64,000 nt of DNA from Gossypium raimondii (GCF_025698545.1 NC_068567.1:59401371-59465370), one strand, 5' to 3'. Shown: positions 36,950-49,689, counted from the first letter of the stretch. Notes: generated by a model from the sequence alone, not told the origin. Program-made: numbers and translations.

Positions 36950-37345
36950 GTGTTTCTACTACCTGTGAATGTCTATAATCATCTCAATAGCATTATGAGC
37001 AATTTTCTCTCTTCGAGGAAAAAGCTGCATATGTTTAAGAGGAAGGATCGGTTTATGGCATGGCAATTTGCACTTTGAGAAGAAATGGTGTGACAAGCTA
37101 TGAAGAATCGCTTTCATTGTGATTGCTTGGTCCTTGTGGAACCATAGAAGCAAAATGATCTCTTAAAGGATCCTTGCCTGGGTAACTTGTTGGTGTAATT
37201 TGCACTATGACAACATCCTTCGCTTTCCGCAGTACATCCAAATGGATCAAGAGCAGCAACATGTGAAGATTACCCAATATTGGAAGCCTCCCACCCACTG
37301 GTCATTTGAAATTCAATGTTGATGGAGCTATGTCGGTATAGATGG
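36950..37345 (+). mobile_element. LINE 3' relic (zinc-knuckle RT tail and RNase H-like start)
   Basis: In one frame 'IVIAWSLWNHRSKMIS' is visible, and further on 'GHLKFNVDGAM'. These are typical of the region joining the reverse transcriptase tail to the RNase H-like domain in plant non-LTR retrotransposons. The stretch between contains stops and frame changes. No reverse transcriptase core or poly(A) tail was found, so this is a short, old, dead fragment. Confidence 0.55.
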
Positions 37346-38727
37346 CAATGCATCATGAAAGAGAGGGAAAACATACTAATTAATTTCATTTACGTCAGTA
37401 TCGAGTATAATTAGCTCTTGTATGTTCGAGAGATTTGATTTATGACGTTTTGTGTAATTTTATAAATTTGGTTGGTAAGTTATGTTACACGCGCTCCATA
37501 GATTTATTAGTATGTACTTTTTATCTGTGCACACATACTATCTTATTAGAGAACTGATTGAATATCATGAATTCGGTTTCAACTAATTAGATATGTATTA
37601 CTGGGAATTGAAAATGTGAATCCTTTATTTAGTGATGTGTTTTCAGATTTGGATATGCTAGCTACGTTGTGAAATTTTACACTTGGTGGATCTTCTAAAC
37701 ATGCTATAATGCCAATTTTAGTAATGTCATTATTTATGCTTAATCTTATTTATATGCTACTGAGATTTAATTCTAATGTTTGTTATTTAGAATGACTTTC
37801 AATTTAGTTTTAGGATATAGTATATTTGGAAATATGTTTTGTATTAATGAATTTTCTTATTCAATATGAAGATTTATTTTTCGTATATAGGTCTCAGTAT
37901 TTATAATTCATATTAGAGCTCAAGTAATGTTAATCTAAGGAAATAAACTATAATATCGAATTTGAAGATATGCAAAATGATGTTATGCATGTAATTTCAT
38001 TTAGGTGGCTAAATTTTAGTGAAATATATTATCGAATGAGAAATTTTGTGTTTTGGACTTGGATTGACATGTTTAGAACTTTTGTATATGTTTGGATATG
38101 TTTAGGAACCATTCAACGACATGTGAAAATAATTTGAATAGTTAAATTTTTGCGTTTTTGAGTAAAAGTCTTGAGATCTCATGAACATTTTATATGAGAT
38201 TGTGCATTTTCAAGTGCATGTGTCGGAACGTGAGGTTCTAAAACTCGAGACATGGTACCATTGTCTCGAGACACGAAACTTCAAAATTAAAAATTTGAAA
38301 TAGGGAAAACATGTCTTAAGTCATGACTTTATTGTCTCGAGACATAACCTTGTATTTTTTTCAATATGAATTTGAATTTGTGGTTTGACTTTGTATTTAA
38401 TTGTCTTTGATCTTGAATTATTGTATGTGGGTCCATTTGAGTTCATTTGACACTTAAATCTTACTTAAATTGTATCACTTTGTTTGAATTTATTTTAATT
38501 CTAAATTTTGGTATTTCTACATAAAATATGTTTATAATGTGACACTTTGCATCCGATCATCTTCCGAATCGAATGTAAAATGTTACACTATCAACGATAA
38601 AAGAACTTTAAATTATCTTCAACAAACTAATAAAGCATAAGTAACAAGATATTGGAAGTGACTAAGAAAGGAGAAACGGGAAAGTTAAAATGGGTTATGT
38701 GTCTGGGAATTAAAATTTAAAGTAGTC
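37346..38727. other. Intergenic, nothing recognised
   Basis: AT-rich sequence with no domain-bearing frame. Phrases such as 'catggtaccattgtctcgag' and 'atgtcttaagtcatgac' around 38220-38350 are less AT-rich and could belong to a dispersed repeat, but no second copy is in the window. Confidence 0.3.
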
Positions 38728-38880
38728 GGTTGAGTCTTAGCTCAATTAGTATGGATATTGTTGTCAATGTAAGAAGATGTAGGTTTGAGTGCGCTCAAGC
38801 ACATTATCCTCCTATATATGGGTTGGAGAGGGGTTACGGGTAGTTCTAGGTATTGTGTCAACAAGAACAGATATGATCAG
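38728..38880 (+). repeat. tRNA-derived SINE copy, family 1
   Basis: It begins 'ggttgagtcttagctcaatt', a good Pol III box A. A box B-like 'aggtttgagtgcgctc' lies about 60 bases later, then the family body and an end near 'cagatatgatcag'. It is the best preserved of the copies in this window. Confidence 0.65.
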
Positions 38881-39854
38881 AATTTATAATGAGATTGTTT
38901 TAAAAGAAATTAAAATAACAATATGACGGTATAGGATATTTTGTTTAAAAAATTAATTTTACCTAAAAAATGAAATTATCACATGGTTAAGAAAAAGAAA
39001 TAAAGAATATGGGTAACCGGTGTTCAAATAGAATCGTTGAAATGGAAATACTTTTGCTGACATAACTTAACTATTAATAAAAAATGTGCATTGATATATG
39101 ACAAATTATTTGTAGTGTATGTCTATTTCAACAAGTTCATGTAGCTTCCACTCGAAAAGTGAGAAGACTTGGGTAAAAATATAAGCTCGAAAAGTGAGAC
39201 TCGTCTTTTAAACAAGCCGAACCTTGAGTAAGATTTTTTTAGCCCAAGTCCGACTCAAATCAGCTGTTTTGTTGCTATCTCAATGCCATTTTACGGTTGT
39301 TTTGCTATCATCTCACTATTATATTATTACTGCTTTGTTGTTATTATTTGAATATTGTATAACTTTTATTTTATTGTTGAAAAATATTTATTTTAATATC
39401 TTTAATGTATTTAATTAATTATATTTTTTAAATTTATTTTATATAAAAAATAATTTAAAAAAATTAAATACAGATGGACCGAGTAAAACTCAACTTCAAA
39501 GATTTTTAATCTGAGTAAGTTAAGTTCATTTTTCTAACATTAAAAAACCAAATTAAAATTTTGCATCCCTCGAACCTCAACCCCACCCATTATCAGGTTT
39601 AGTCTAGACCCGTTACGCAAATTTTTGCATTAATATAGTTGCGCTTTAAGTTTAAGCGTAATATAAGAACAAACGAAATCAAAAGCTCTTTGCAAATGCA
39701 AAACCAACCATTGTTTTCTCTTCCCTACTGTTTTCGTGGGGAAGAGAAAATGAGAGGAATTACCCAGATAATATATGTACTTTATTTAAACAATAACAAA
39801 ATAGAATAGATTAGATTGTCAAAGTATTGTATAAAGGAGGAGATAGAAAGAAAG
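38881..39854. other. Intergenic, upstream of the LIMR gene
   Basis: AT-rich with short internal repeats such as 'ctcgaaaagtgaga' at about 39151 and 39186. No gene was seen. The last 100 or so bases should contain the LIMR gene leader. Confidence 0.3.
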
Positions 39855-42800
39855 ATGTTGTTTTTCTATTTCATCTCGTTGCCTTTAACAATGGGGATGG
39901 TGATTTTGACTTTGAAATATTTCTCGAGTCCAGACGTTCCTAATTATGTTCTTTTCACCGTTGGATATACTTGGTTTTGTTCTTTCTCCATTATCATCCT
40001 CGTCCCTGCCGATATTTGGACGGTACTTTTTTCCTTTTTTTAGATTAACAACCTTAATTCCATCTTGCAGTTCTTCCCATCATACTTATATTTTCTTGGT
40101 TACCCTTATTTTGTTTTTATTTGATCAATATTGTGGGTAGAAAGCTGAATTTTATTTGATCAATACGAGTATATGATTGTAGGCATTTGCTTTTGCCTAG
40201 AAATTATGCACTTACTTTTATTGATTGTTTGCTTTTCTTCTCTCCATCATGCAGACAATATTTGGTAATTACAGTGGTGGGATATCTTTCTTTTGGAGCC
40301 TAACCTATTGGAGTACATTTTTGCTAACTTGGTAAATATACTATTATCAACAAAATATTGTCTCCCACCATAAGTTCCTTTGGGTAAAAGTACTATAGAG
40401 GCTAGAAGTCATATTGCATTTTGTCTCCTCAACTAATTTGCTCATTTTTTTAGTGAAGGGAGCAAAATGCAATTGGTCATTCCTTATGCTTTCATTACCT
40501 TTTGTTTATCATGCTTGAGGTCTAGGGTAGATGTTTTAGAAGCTTAATGCTTAATAGATGCGTTGTTTTCTCATTGATTTATATTAAATTATTTCCTAAA
40601 CAGGGTTGTGGTGCCTACTATTCAGGGTTATGAAGATGCTGGAGATTTCACTATGGTGGAAAGATTGAAGACTAGTTTACATGAAAACTTGGTCTATTAC
40701 CTATGTGTTGGTTCTATTGCACTTGTTGGACTCATTTTATTCATTATTTTCAGCAAAAATTGGCATGTGTCCCTTCTATTCTTACTGATTGCTCTGTTTC
40801 ATTTGTGTTTTTTATTTATACTTTGTTCCTTATTTTGTTTGTGTAGACTGACCCTTTTCTTTTCTTTTGGGGGGAAGGAGCGGAGACATTCTTGGTTTTG
40901 CCATGGCTTGCTCAAATACTTTTGGACTTGTTACTGGTGCATTCCTCCTTGGCTTTGGTCTTAGTGAAATCCCAAAGGGCATTTGGAAGAATGTGGATTG
41001 GACTTTTCGCCATAAAGTTCTTTCACACAAAGTTGCAAAAATGGCTGTTAAACTTGATGATGCTCATCAAGAATTCTCTAGTGCTATAGTAGTAAGTAAA
41101 TCACAATCAAGTCTTGGTGGTATTATCTTTTTGCCTCTGCACAAACTAATGAAGGTGCAATTTATTTAGGTTGCTCAAGCGACATTGAATCAGATAACGA
41201 ACCATGATCCACTAAGACCCTATATGAATATCATTGACAACATATTATATCAAATGGTACCTCCCCACTTTGTCTATGAGGTCTGTTTAGTGTCAAAAAT
41301 GGAGTTTCCAAGTAGTTCCCTCAAACAAATTATATGTTCTATTTTGCAGTTAAAAGAAGATCCTTCCTTCAAACCTCAAGGTGGAAGGTTTGGGGAGAAT
41401 GATATGGACTACAATACTGATCACAAATCAATGGCGATGCTTAGACGCCGACTTAGGATAGCTAGAGAGGAATACTGTCGGTACCGAAGGTATGGACTAT
41501 TTGTTGCTTGATTCTGTCTCATTGAAGTTAACTCTTAGAATTTTGCAGTGAATATTCAAGCTTTGTGTTGGAAGCTCTCAAACTGGAAGATACTGTCAGA
41601 AACTACGAGCGCCGTAATATAACCGGATGGTGTGTACTTTGCACTCATACAAACCTTGCTTGCATATCAAGCTATATGCAGGACAGCATCGCTAAAAGTG
41701 TTTTTGTCCCTTTTTTTTTTTTTAAGTTTGCCCAAGATTCATTTTAAGGTGTTGCAGGAAATTCGTTTCAAGTATCAAGCCCGAACGGACAGGCAAGCTA
41801 GGACCATCTTTTGATATGATGGGTAAATTACTTTATCCTTAATGGTTCTTTGTTAAGTATCTGTTATGCATTTACCATTAACTCAGCTAATATTTTTTCC
41901 TTGCAGAGTTCATATGGCGTTGTGTTGTAAGAAAGCAACTAGAGAAACTCTTGGCAATAATTCTGGGATGTATATCTGCTGCAATTCTTTTAGCAGAAGC
42001 TACCATACTGCCCGCTGGTGTTGATTTATCTCTCTTTTCCATTCTCATAAATTCGGTGGGAAAGCAGGAAATGCTTGTCCAGGTAAATTATATTTCCACA
42101 ATTAGCCTATAGGACTTGGTGGTATCGATATCGAATGATCGTATTGGTTTGCAGGTTGCTGCTTTCGTCCCTCTGTTGTATATGTGCATCTGCACCTATT
42201 TTTCCTTGTTCAAAATCGGAATGTTGATGTTCTATTCATTAACACCAAGACAAACAAGCTCAGTCAGCTTGCTTATGATATGCTCGTAATACTCCCTTTT
42301 CCCTTCCATCTTAAAAAGCTTCTACTTGTTCTCTCATTTTCTAGGATATCTTACTCATAAATGTCTCTATTAGGATGGTTGCGCGATATGCTCCTCCGAT
42401 TTCATACAACTTTCTCAACCTTATCCGTATCCCTGATAATAGGAAAACGATCTTCGAGAAGGTTAGTCTATTGATATATACAAAAAATGTGGTTTGAGTT
42501 AGTCTCATGTAAACATCAATTTATATTGCAGAGAATGGGGAACATAGATGATGCTGTCCCTTTCTTTGGTAAAGGATTCAACAAAATCTATCCTCTCATT
42601 ATGGTTATATACACATTGTTACATGTGACAAACTTCTTTGACCGTGTCATTGATTATTTCGGAAACTGGAGAATATTCAAGTTTCAAAATCAAGACGATG
42701 ATGCAGATGGATTCGACTCGTCAGGTCTAATTATCTTGCAGAAAGGTAGTTTACTACACCTTGCGATATCAGCATTTGCTAAAATGTCATCTTCTTTGTT

Positions 42801-43446
42801 TTCTACAATCTACAAATTGTAAAATGTTCAGAACGGGCTTGGCTCGAGCGAGGACATAGAGTTGGTGAGCATATTATTCCATTGGCAAGGAATTTCAGCA
42901 GCATGAATGTTGACATTGAACCCGGAAGCAACAACACGGTATGTCTGCTCTTGCATTTGAACTTTTCATTTTTTTTATTTAAGTACCTGTGTCTGAAAAT
43001 CATATTCGTATCCGATACATATGCGGTACCAGCAGATGGCTAGTGCAGTAATTGGAACGATGAGTCAATTTAAACCACTGAATGAAGAGGTTCAACATGT
43101 GACAAGCAGAGAAACTATCACTAAGAAACATTCTAGCACAAGAGAACACCAGAACAAGCAAGCATCTAACACGAAGTCAACACTAGAAGAATCAACTTCG
43201 TTCAAGAGTGTAATGAGACCGAAATCTGAGAAATTATCCTCGAAATGGGAATTGATGAAGTCCGGTCTTGTAAATTTCAAATCTATCCTAGAAGTGAACA
43301 ACTACCTCCCTTTACGTCAGACAGAAGAAAACACATTGTCCTCCATCGCTTCCTCGTCTGAATCCCTTGATGATATTTTCCAGAGATTGAAACGACCGAC
43401 TCTGGACCTTAGAGACTATGGTGCTGACAATGATCGTATGTTTTGA
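39855..43446 (+). CDS. LMBR1 domain membrane protein (LIMR family)
   Basis: Fourteen exons in consistent phase: 39855-40022, 40255-40331, 40604-40762, 40878-41091, 41170-41256, 41350-41489, 41549-41629, 41758-41822, 41907-42082, 42155-42285, 42374-42461, 42532-42745, 42832-42938 and 43036-43446. They give about 705 residues. Key blocks are 'FYFISLPLTMGMVILTLKYF', 'YTWFCSFSIIILVPADIW', 'GFAMACSNTFGLVTGAFLLG', 'DPSFKPQGGRFGENDMDY', 'SLFKIGMLMFYSLTPRQTSS' and 'RYAPPISYNFLNLI'. The tail carries 'SSSESLDDIFQRLKRPT'. There are about nine membrane spans. The plant protein resembles animal LMBR1/LIMR and LMBD1 proteins; its function is not well established. Exon 3 most likely ends at a GC donor (TTG|gcatgt), because only that keeps the conserved Trp-Ser-Gly. 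The gene looks intact. The last acceptor could lie three bases earlier. Confidence 0.93.
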
Positions 43447-44333
43447 ACCGGAGAGCAGAAACTTTGGTCAGTCTAGATGTTGAATGTAACCATTTTAGGA
43501 AGTGAATCAGAAGATGACTTCATTTCTCACCGAGGTCCGAAGCATGCGTGTGCTTCTGTGGTAAGCAACACTGAAATGTTTTTACCAAAGCCACACAATT
43601 TTTGCTACAACTCACTTCGGAGTAGGGGAAGAAACAAATACACAGTCGAAAAACACCAGATACAATCTGAGGGATACTGTACACTAAGGTTGATCATTGA
43701 CTAAGAAAGTTTGCTTCCTTGTTGCTACAGATGGTTTGTTGTATTATGGAGTTCTCTCTTTACTGTAAAATGAAAGGCATTCTCATTTTTATCCCTTTTC
43801 CTTATTTTCACCCTCAACCCTGAATCTGTCTCAGTCCATATATGGACCTGCTTTAATGTACATGTACCAGGACAATTGTCTTTGGTGCAACAAATCCCAA
43901 AGGACACTATGATCTTGATACTTCAATTTACAGAACCAGTTTCTCATCTTCCTTAAATGTTTCTCTTATTTATATATATACTTATTGTTCTTAAACTTAA
44001 CTGAACCTAGTTGTCTCTGTCGATATGGCACTCACTGGTTCCTTGCTAAGCAGGTTTGGTATTGTCCTAGTCCGCTCAGCTGCAAAGAACCCTGAAAGGG
44101 ATGCAGTTGTGTCATAGCGCACATAATATAAAATGCAGCAAGAAAATGGTTATTAGAAGCATATTAAAACTTCGATAGCCTGCTTTATGGATTTCTATTG
44201 ATCATTACACACCTGAAAACATTAGACAGATTTCAAACTAAAGTAAGGAAGAACCATGGGAACCATACAAAAAAACTATTGTCAAATCTAGTTTCACAAG
44301 CTTGTCAATAGATGCTTCTTTGCATTATGAATC
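43447..44333. other. LIMR 3' flank and start of the RLP 3'-flank module
   Basis: The first half is the probable LIMR 3' untranslated region. From about 44140 it resembles the module found downstream of each RLP copy (also near 45740, 50110, 50900, 58460, 62100 and 62890), with 'ctagtttcacaagcttgtca' and 'gcttctttgcattat'. No gene is present. Confidence 0.45.
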
Positions 44334-44414
44334 CAAGGCTTAACTCGGTTTATGCAGTCATCTCTTAAAAGTGGCATCCAGCAGATTTAGAGTTTGAATC
44401 TCAACATTTGCATA
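44334..44414 (+). repeat. tRNA-like SINE copy, family 2
   Basis: It starts 'ccaaggcttaactcgg' (box A-like) and has 'gagtttgaatctcaac' (box B-like), ending 'atttgcatac'. It is the same element as at 45848-45926 and 51145-51231. Here about 105 extra bases separate it from the RLP coding end. Confidence 0.5.
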
Positions 44415-44519
44415 CACTTCCATTTTCTTCAAGTAGTGGTCTCCTTTGTACAAAAAACAAAATATGCTTTGCACTACCAAATACACAATTTTGGATGCAG
44501 CAATTCCTGTTTCAGATAT

Positions 44520-45530
44520 GATTCTCATCCTTTGGGAAGAACCCAGCCTGATTTGAAGCAAAAGAAAACAGTGAGCAGAAAACCAATTGCAGCTCCAATA
44601 CCAAAGTTCCAATCCGAAATCTTTATTCTTTTACCAGGGGACACAAGTGGAGAAATCTATTTTGTTTGACATGGTGCCAATAGTCTAGGACAGAGAGCCT
44701 CGTTCCCTTCAAAGCCTGCTTCAGGGAATGTCATGAATTGACCTTCTGAAGGTATCTCCCCGTAAAGCCTATTGTATGATACATTAAACACAGACAAAAA
44801 GCTGAGATGTACCAGAGAATGAGGTGTATCACCAGAGATATTGTTAGGAGACAAACCCAATACTTCCAAGCTTATCATCCCTGATATACTATCTGGAATG
44901 CTTCTTGAAAGGTTGTTTCTTCCAAACTCAACATGAAGGTTCTTCAACTTCCCAAAGCTTGGCCAGATTGGACCTGTAAACTTGTTAAACCAATAGTTGG
45001 CGGGAAGCTCCATACATCATTGTATGCCAAGCGAGGCTTACTTTGCTCTTTACTTTTTACCAGTGAGATGCATTCGGTATCTCTCCGGAAAAGGAATTGT
45101 TAGATAAGTCCAAGTAAAAGAGATATTCGAACTTGCCCATCCATGAAGGAATGGAACCTTCCAGCAAATTCCATGACAGATCCAACAATTGCAACATCTT
45201 AGAACTACTCAACCAAATTGGAAGAGAACCTCTCTGGTGACAAAATGTAGAAGTGCCTTAGCAGATTCACGTTGCTAGGCATTTCTTCCTGGTAAAAGTC
45301 CAAACCAAAGACCAATGTAGCTCCAAGTTTTTTTGTGTGAAAGATGAAGCTTTGTCAAGCTCGGGCAAGAGGATAGACTACCAGGAACTGGTCCCTGAAA
45401 ATTGTTAGAACCAAGACGAAGCAAGGTGACTCAGATCATTGCAGAACAATTTATTCTGATGGGACCGTCCAGACTGTTGCTGTGCAGATGAATCCTCAAA
45501 AGTGAAGCAGAATTCACCAAAGTCAATACA
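44520..45530 (-). pseudogene. RLP copy A: PSKR-like receptor-like protein, 3' half only, decayed
   Basis: The intact stretch 44657-45013 reads the C-terminal LRRs ('FTGPIWPSFGKLKNLHVEFG', 'NVSYNRLYGEIPSEGQFMTF') and the capping 'EALCPRLLAPCQ'. After a premature stop the same frame continues 'GIGAAIGFLLTVFFCFKSGW', the membrane span. Upstream to about 45530 further LRR sequence is recognisable but riddled with stops and frame changes, and it ends in AT-rich DNA, so the N-terminal half is gone. It is the most diverged member of the cluster. Confidence 0.85.
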
Positions 45531-45847
45531 TGACTTCAAATTTTTTTTCATTCATAATCAAATAACATTATTTTTCTACCAAAATCTTTAAAAAATAAGT
45601 ATTTTATAAAATAAATTATGTTCTATAAAAATAAATGAATCTCTTTTTACCTATTAAAATCCAAAAATCCTTAATCCATTTATTTTCTTCTATCACTCGT
45701 TACTTTTCTCTCAAAATTTTCTTTTAGGTTTGTTTACATTAGTAAAGACTTAAAACTCAAGCAAGAAAGAACCATGGGAATACCAGAGGAGTTGCATAAA
45801 AAACATTTTCTCAAGCTTGTTAGACATGCTTGTTTACATTATGAACC

Positions 45848-45926
45848 CAAGGATTAACACAATTGGTACATGCAGTCACCTTTAAAAAAATGACATCCGG
45901 TAGAACAAATCTCAGCATCTGCATAC
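45848..45926 (+). repeat. tRNA-like SINE copy, family 2, overlapping the RLP B stop codon
   Basis: It reads 'aaggattaacacaattggta' and ends 'ctcagcatctgcatac'. The RLP B stop codon (45912-45914) and its last three codons lie inside the end of this copy, on the other strand. Confidence 0.5.
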
Positions 45927-47972
45927 CCTTCCTTTAGGAATAACCCAGCCTGATTTGAAGCAAAAGAAGACAGTGAGAAGAAAACCAATTGCTGCACCAA
46001 TTCCAAAGTTCCAATCCATAATCTTCATCTTTTTACCAGGGAACACAACTGGAGGAATCTGTTTTCTTTGACATGGTGCGACTAGTCTAGGACAGAGAGC
46101 CTGGTTCCCATCAAAGCTTGAATCAGGGAACGTCATGAATTGACCTCCTGAAGGTGTATCCCCGTAAAGTCTATTGTATGATACATTGAATACAGACAAA
46201 AAGCTGAGATGTACCAGAGAATAAGGTATTTCACCGGAGATTGTTACAAGACAAATCTAATACTTCCAAGCTTGTCATCCCTGAGATACTATCTGGAATG
46301 CTTCCTGAAAGGTTGTTCTCTTCCAAATTCAATACATGAAGGTTCTTCAAGTTCCCAAAGCTTGGCCAGATTGGTCCAGTAAACTTGTTATGACTTAAAT
46401 CAATAGTCGGTGGGAAGGTGCATATATTGTCATATACCAAGTGTGGCCTACCTTGCTCTTTCCTTTTTACGAGAGAGATGTGTTCACATGATTCTTTCAG
46501 TAGAGCAGTTTTGTGGACAAGGTTTTCTAGTCCGGTTAAACTTTCTGGTATCTCCCCGGAAAAGGAATTGTTAGACAAGTCCAAGTAAAAGAGATATTTG
46601 AACTTGCCTATCCAAGAAGGGAACCTCCCAATGAATTCCATGACAGATCCAGCAATTGCAACATTTTAGAACTACTCAACCAAATTGGAAGAGAACCTCT
46701 CAGGTGACAAAATGGAATAATAAGTGCCGTAAGACTCGTGAATTGCAGATTTACATTGCTAGGCATTTCTTCCAGGTAAAAGTTCAAACCAAGGTCCAAT
46801 ATAGTCAAATTTTTGCAGTGTTGTAGTATCTCAAGTGCTGTGGATATATTATTGATGCTGGTGTTTCCGAGCGAGAGGAATTCTAGTGCGTGCAGATTTC
46901 TAAACTTGAATGGAACTACACCACCGAGTTTGGTGCGTGCAAGATTCAGAGCTCTCAAGCTCTGGAAAGAGGATAGACTAGCAGGAACTGGCCCCTGGAA
47001 ATTGTTAGAAGCGAGATCAAGTGAGGTGACTTGGGCCATTGCAGAACACTTTATTCTGATCGGACCGTCAAGACTGTTGTTGTGCAGATCAATCCTCAAA
47101 AGTGAAGTCGAATTCACCAATGAAGCAGGCAATAATCCAGTTAATCTATTTGAGCTGGCAGAGAAGGATTCTAGCTTTCTCAGTCTCCCAAAAACGTCTG
47201 GAAGACTTCCACTAAAGTCATTCAAGGAGATATCCATTTCAACAAGGTTAGAAAGGTTCCCAATTCCGTAACTCAGAGGCCCAGAAAACTGATTTTGTTG
47301 AAGGTGCAGAACTCGGAGATGTTGTAGCCGGAACAAATTCTCAGGGAAAGTTCCTGACAGACCATTTCCATTAAGGAAAACATACTGCAATGAAGTGCAA
47401 TTCTCCAAATATATCAAACCTTCTCCGAAGAAGTTATGTGCAAGATCAAGATATTGGATATGAGATGAACTTGTGCAGAATCGCATGCTAATGAAGCTAG
47501 AGAAATAATTCTTTGAGAGATCCAAGTACTTAATTGATGGTAAATGAATTGCAGAAGGAAGTGGACCGACGAGATAATTGTTACTCAAGTCAAGGACTTC
47601 TAGGTTCCGAAAATGAAACAAGTTGGCAGGAATTTTACCATGGAGAGAATTAAGCGAGAGGTTCAGGATTCTGAGTTGCTCCAATCCAACCAAGCTCTCA
47701 CATATTGTGCCTGTGAGTCTTTTGTTCCCAAGCTCTAACCCGACCAATCTTCCATATATATCAGAGGAATTGTCACAAGTGATGCCTGTAAATGAGCAGC
47801 AATTGGAGCTGCTCCAGTTCCACCCGCCAATATCCGGTTCTAAACATTTGGCGAAACCCTTGAGGGCCGTTAAGTCATTCATATGGCATGCTGGTTCTTG
47901 AGATCCCTGTATCATCTGCTGAAGCATGACAGCCAACAAAATGAAAACCAAAGACATAGTTGGGATGCCCAT
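45912..47972 (-). pseudogene. RLP copy B: PSKR/PSY1R-type receptor-like protein without kinase, two frameshifts
   Basis: The start at 47972 gives a signal peptide 'MSLVFILLAVMLQQMIQG', the LRR N-cap 'CHMNDLTALKGFAKCLEP' with the 'NCCSFTGITC' pair, then about 20 extracellular LRRs in a 454-residue frame to 46608. The frame changes there: 'GGTTCCCTTCTTGG' lacks one CTTC compared with copy C (GGTTCCCTTCCTTCTTGG), a 4-bp loss in a short tandem repeat. The next frame (46231-46641) holds the island-like 'LVKRKEQGRPHLVYDN' and 'FPPTIDLSHNKFTGPI'. A second, 2-bp loss follows near 46245. The last frame (45912-46199) encodes the C-cap, one membrane span and about nine cytoplasmic residues. The ectodomain plan is that of phytosulfokine/PSY1 receptors, but no kinase follows. 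Arabidopsis RLP3/RFO2 is a known kinase-less relative of PSY1R. Confidence 0.88.
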
Positions 47973-49203
47973 GAAGGAGCTGTTACTGTTTTTTTACTGT
48001 GTACTGATGAAGGTATGGTATCTATTATTATTTAGTTAATGTTGCTACAGGGCTTAACAATATAAAAGTATAGAGGAAAGAGAATGGTTGCTGAGGAGGT
48101 TGATTCACCAGTCGAGGCTGAGAGTTGGAGATTATGGAGAATAACTATGAAGAGAGTTTGAAGGTTGAGGGCTGGAAGAATGTTAACAGAGTTTAGGCTT
48201 ACTGTTCTTGAAGGGTTCCCACTTCATTATGGAATCGTAAGAGAGATATCTTTGATAGGACAAGGATATCTATGATAGGATAAATCATTTTATTCATGTT
48301 TCCAATTAAGATTAAACCATTCATTGTTCGGTTAGTCTACTAAGAGGGTGATCTCACATGTGACCACCGGACTTGCTTGTGGTAAGTTTACTGTTTAAGC
48401 GTCTTCTAAGTTTGCCACATGTTTGTCATGGATGGGGCTACAACTCTGACCTTGCATTGACTGAATCAACTTATGTTTTCTTTTATTTTGTGGGGGCTTT
48501 CCCACGTAATGTTTTGAGGAGGCAAAGCTCCATGACTTTTCAGAGCTCGGACGATCCATCGCTGTTGCTTCTTTCTTACAAATGTAACAGGATGATGTTG
48601 ATGATGATGATGTTACCCTCTATCTGTATTTGTTATTTAGGTACTCTCAACGTATAATTGACTTCAGAGAGAAGATACTGCTTTCACTGGAGTAATATAT
48701 TGCTATATTGATGTGGTTTTCTACTGCCAAGCATAAAACGTTAGCTCTTGAAAAGTCTAAATAAGGTTAGAGGATAAGATTCCAAAGATGAAATCAGGTT
48801 GCAGTGACACGCAAAGCAGAAGTTTTAATTAGGCTTCACAGCAATACCCTAATTGATGTTGATGGCAATGGGATATTAACATGATTTACCGTATTTTTAC
48901 CAAAGACTTGTTACTACTATCTTTATAGCATCTATCATCTGGGTTCAGTTCTTAGTAAATTAGAAGTTGGGATAATCTATTACTGTTTTTGTTTGATTAA
49001 TTTTAATCTATGGTCATTAATATTACTTATTCTACCACCCACCCACCATTGACAAAACGCATATGATGATCGCAGCCTGCATGTTCTCAGTAAGTTGTCA
49101 GGAGGAAGAAGAAGAAAGAAAAAAATTTATGGTGAGCTATTTTCTGGAAAATTGAATTAAGGCAGATTCAAACGGTATAAAATTAATATTTCCGACCGCC
49201 AAA
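47973..49203. other. RLP B upstream region and spacer
   Basis: The 5' flank of RLP B, repeated almost base for base at 59960-61194. It includes a GATGAT run at about 48592-48612. Open frames here are short and have no domain. A promoter is expected in the first few hundred bases but no element could be assigned firmly. Confidence 0.35.
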
Positions 49204-49689
49204 TTCAAACTAAAATGTAAAGAAATTGAAATTAAGGCAAACCTGCAATTGCTTTTTACATGACGAATCTCCAGCAGACAAAGAGAACTTGATGATGGGC
49301 AACAAAACCCCACCTGCTCTAGTAGTGGTACTACGCATCTCCGGCTCAGCCCGTAAGACAACCCCAACGTGCTTTTGCCCAAACGTTCGACGAATTGAGT
49401 AGCTTACGGCAGCATTCTGGTGATGATGGAAGTAGTGAGACCTATAAAAGCCCAAACTCGGACAAGTAAAGGGCTTAAGATAAAAAGATGGCAAGGAGTT
49501 GCCAGGCTTGTGGGGTTACTTCGACATCCAATTCCAATCACCAAAGCTGGTTTTGGTGCTTTTGATGTTGCAGACATGCGGTGCTTATGCTCAGAAATTG
49601 ACATCACCGCCAGATTAGATGCGGTAACGGTTATTTTGTGCATTGAATCTTCCATGACTATCTCACCCAAATTTAAAAGGATTTGTTAG
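49204..49689. other. Unrecognised open-frame region, copy 1
   Basis: Overlapping open frames exist on both strands: minus 49210-49494 (94 residues, opening 'MPSFYLKPFTCPSLGFYRSH') and 49404-49670, plus 49420-49689. The composition is less AT-rich than its surroundings. A 'gcag|gtttgc' donor-like site lies at about 49250 on the minus strand. I recognise no domain. It may be an exon of an unknown or decayed gene. The second copy at 61195-61680 keeps the same frames, but the copies are too similar for that to count as evidence of coding. Confidence 0.25.

Noticed and set aside
46813-47271. 152-residue open frame on the plus strand
   Set aside because: It lies antisense to the RLP B LRR coding region. 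LRR codon use often leaves open antisense frames, and the same shadow recurs at 57935-58390 in RLP C.
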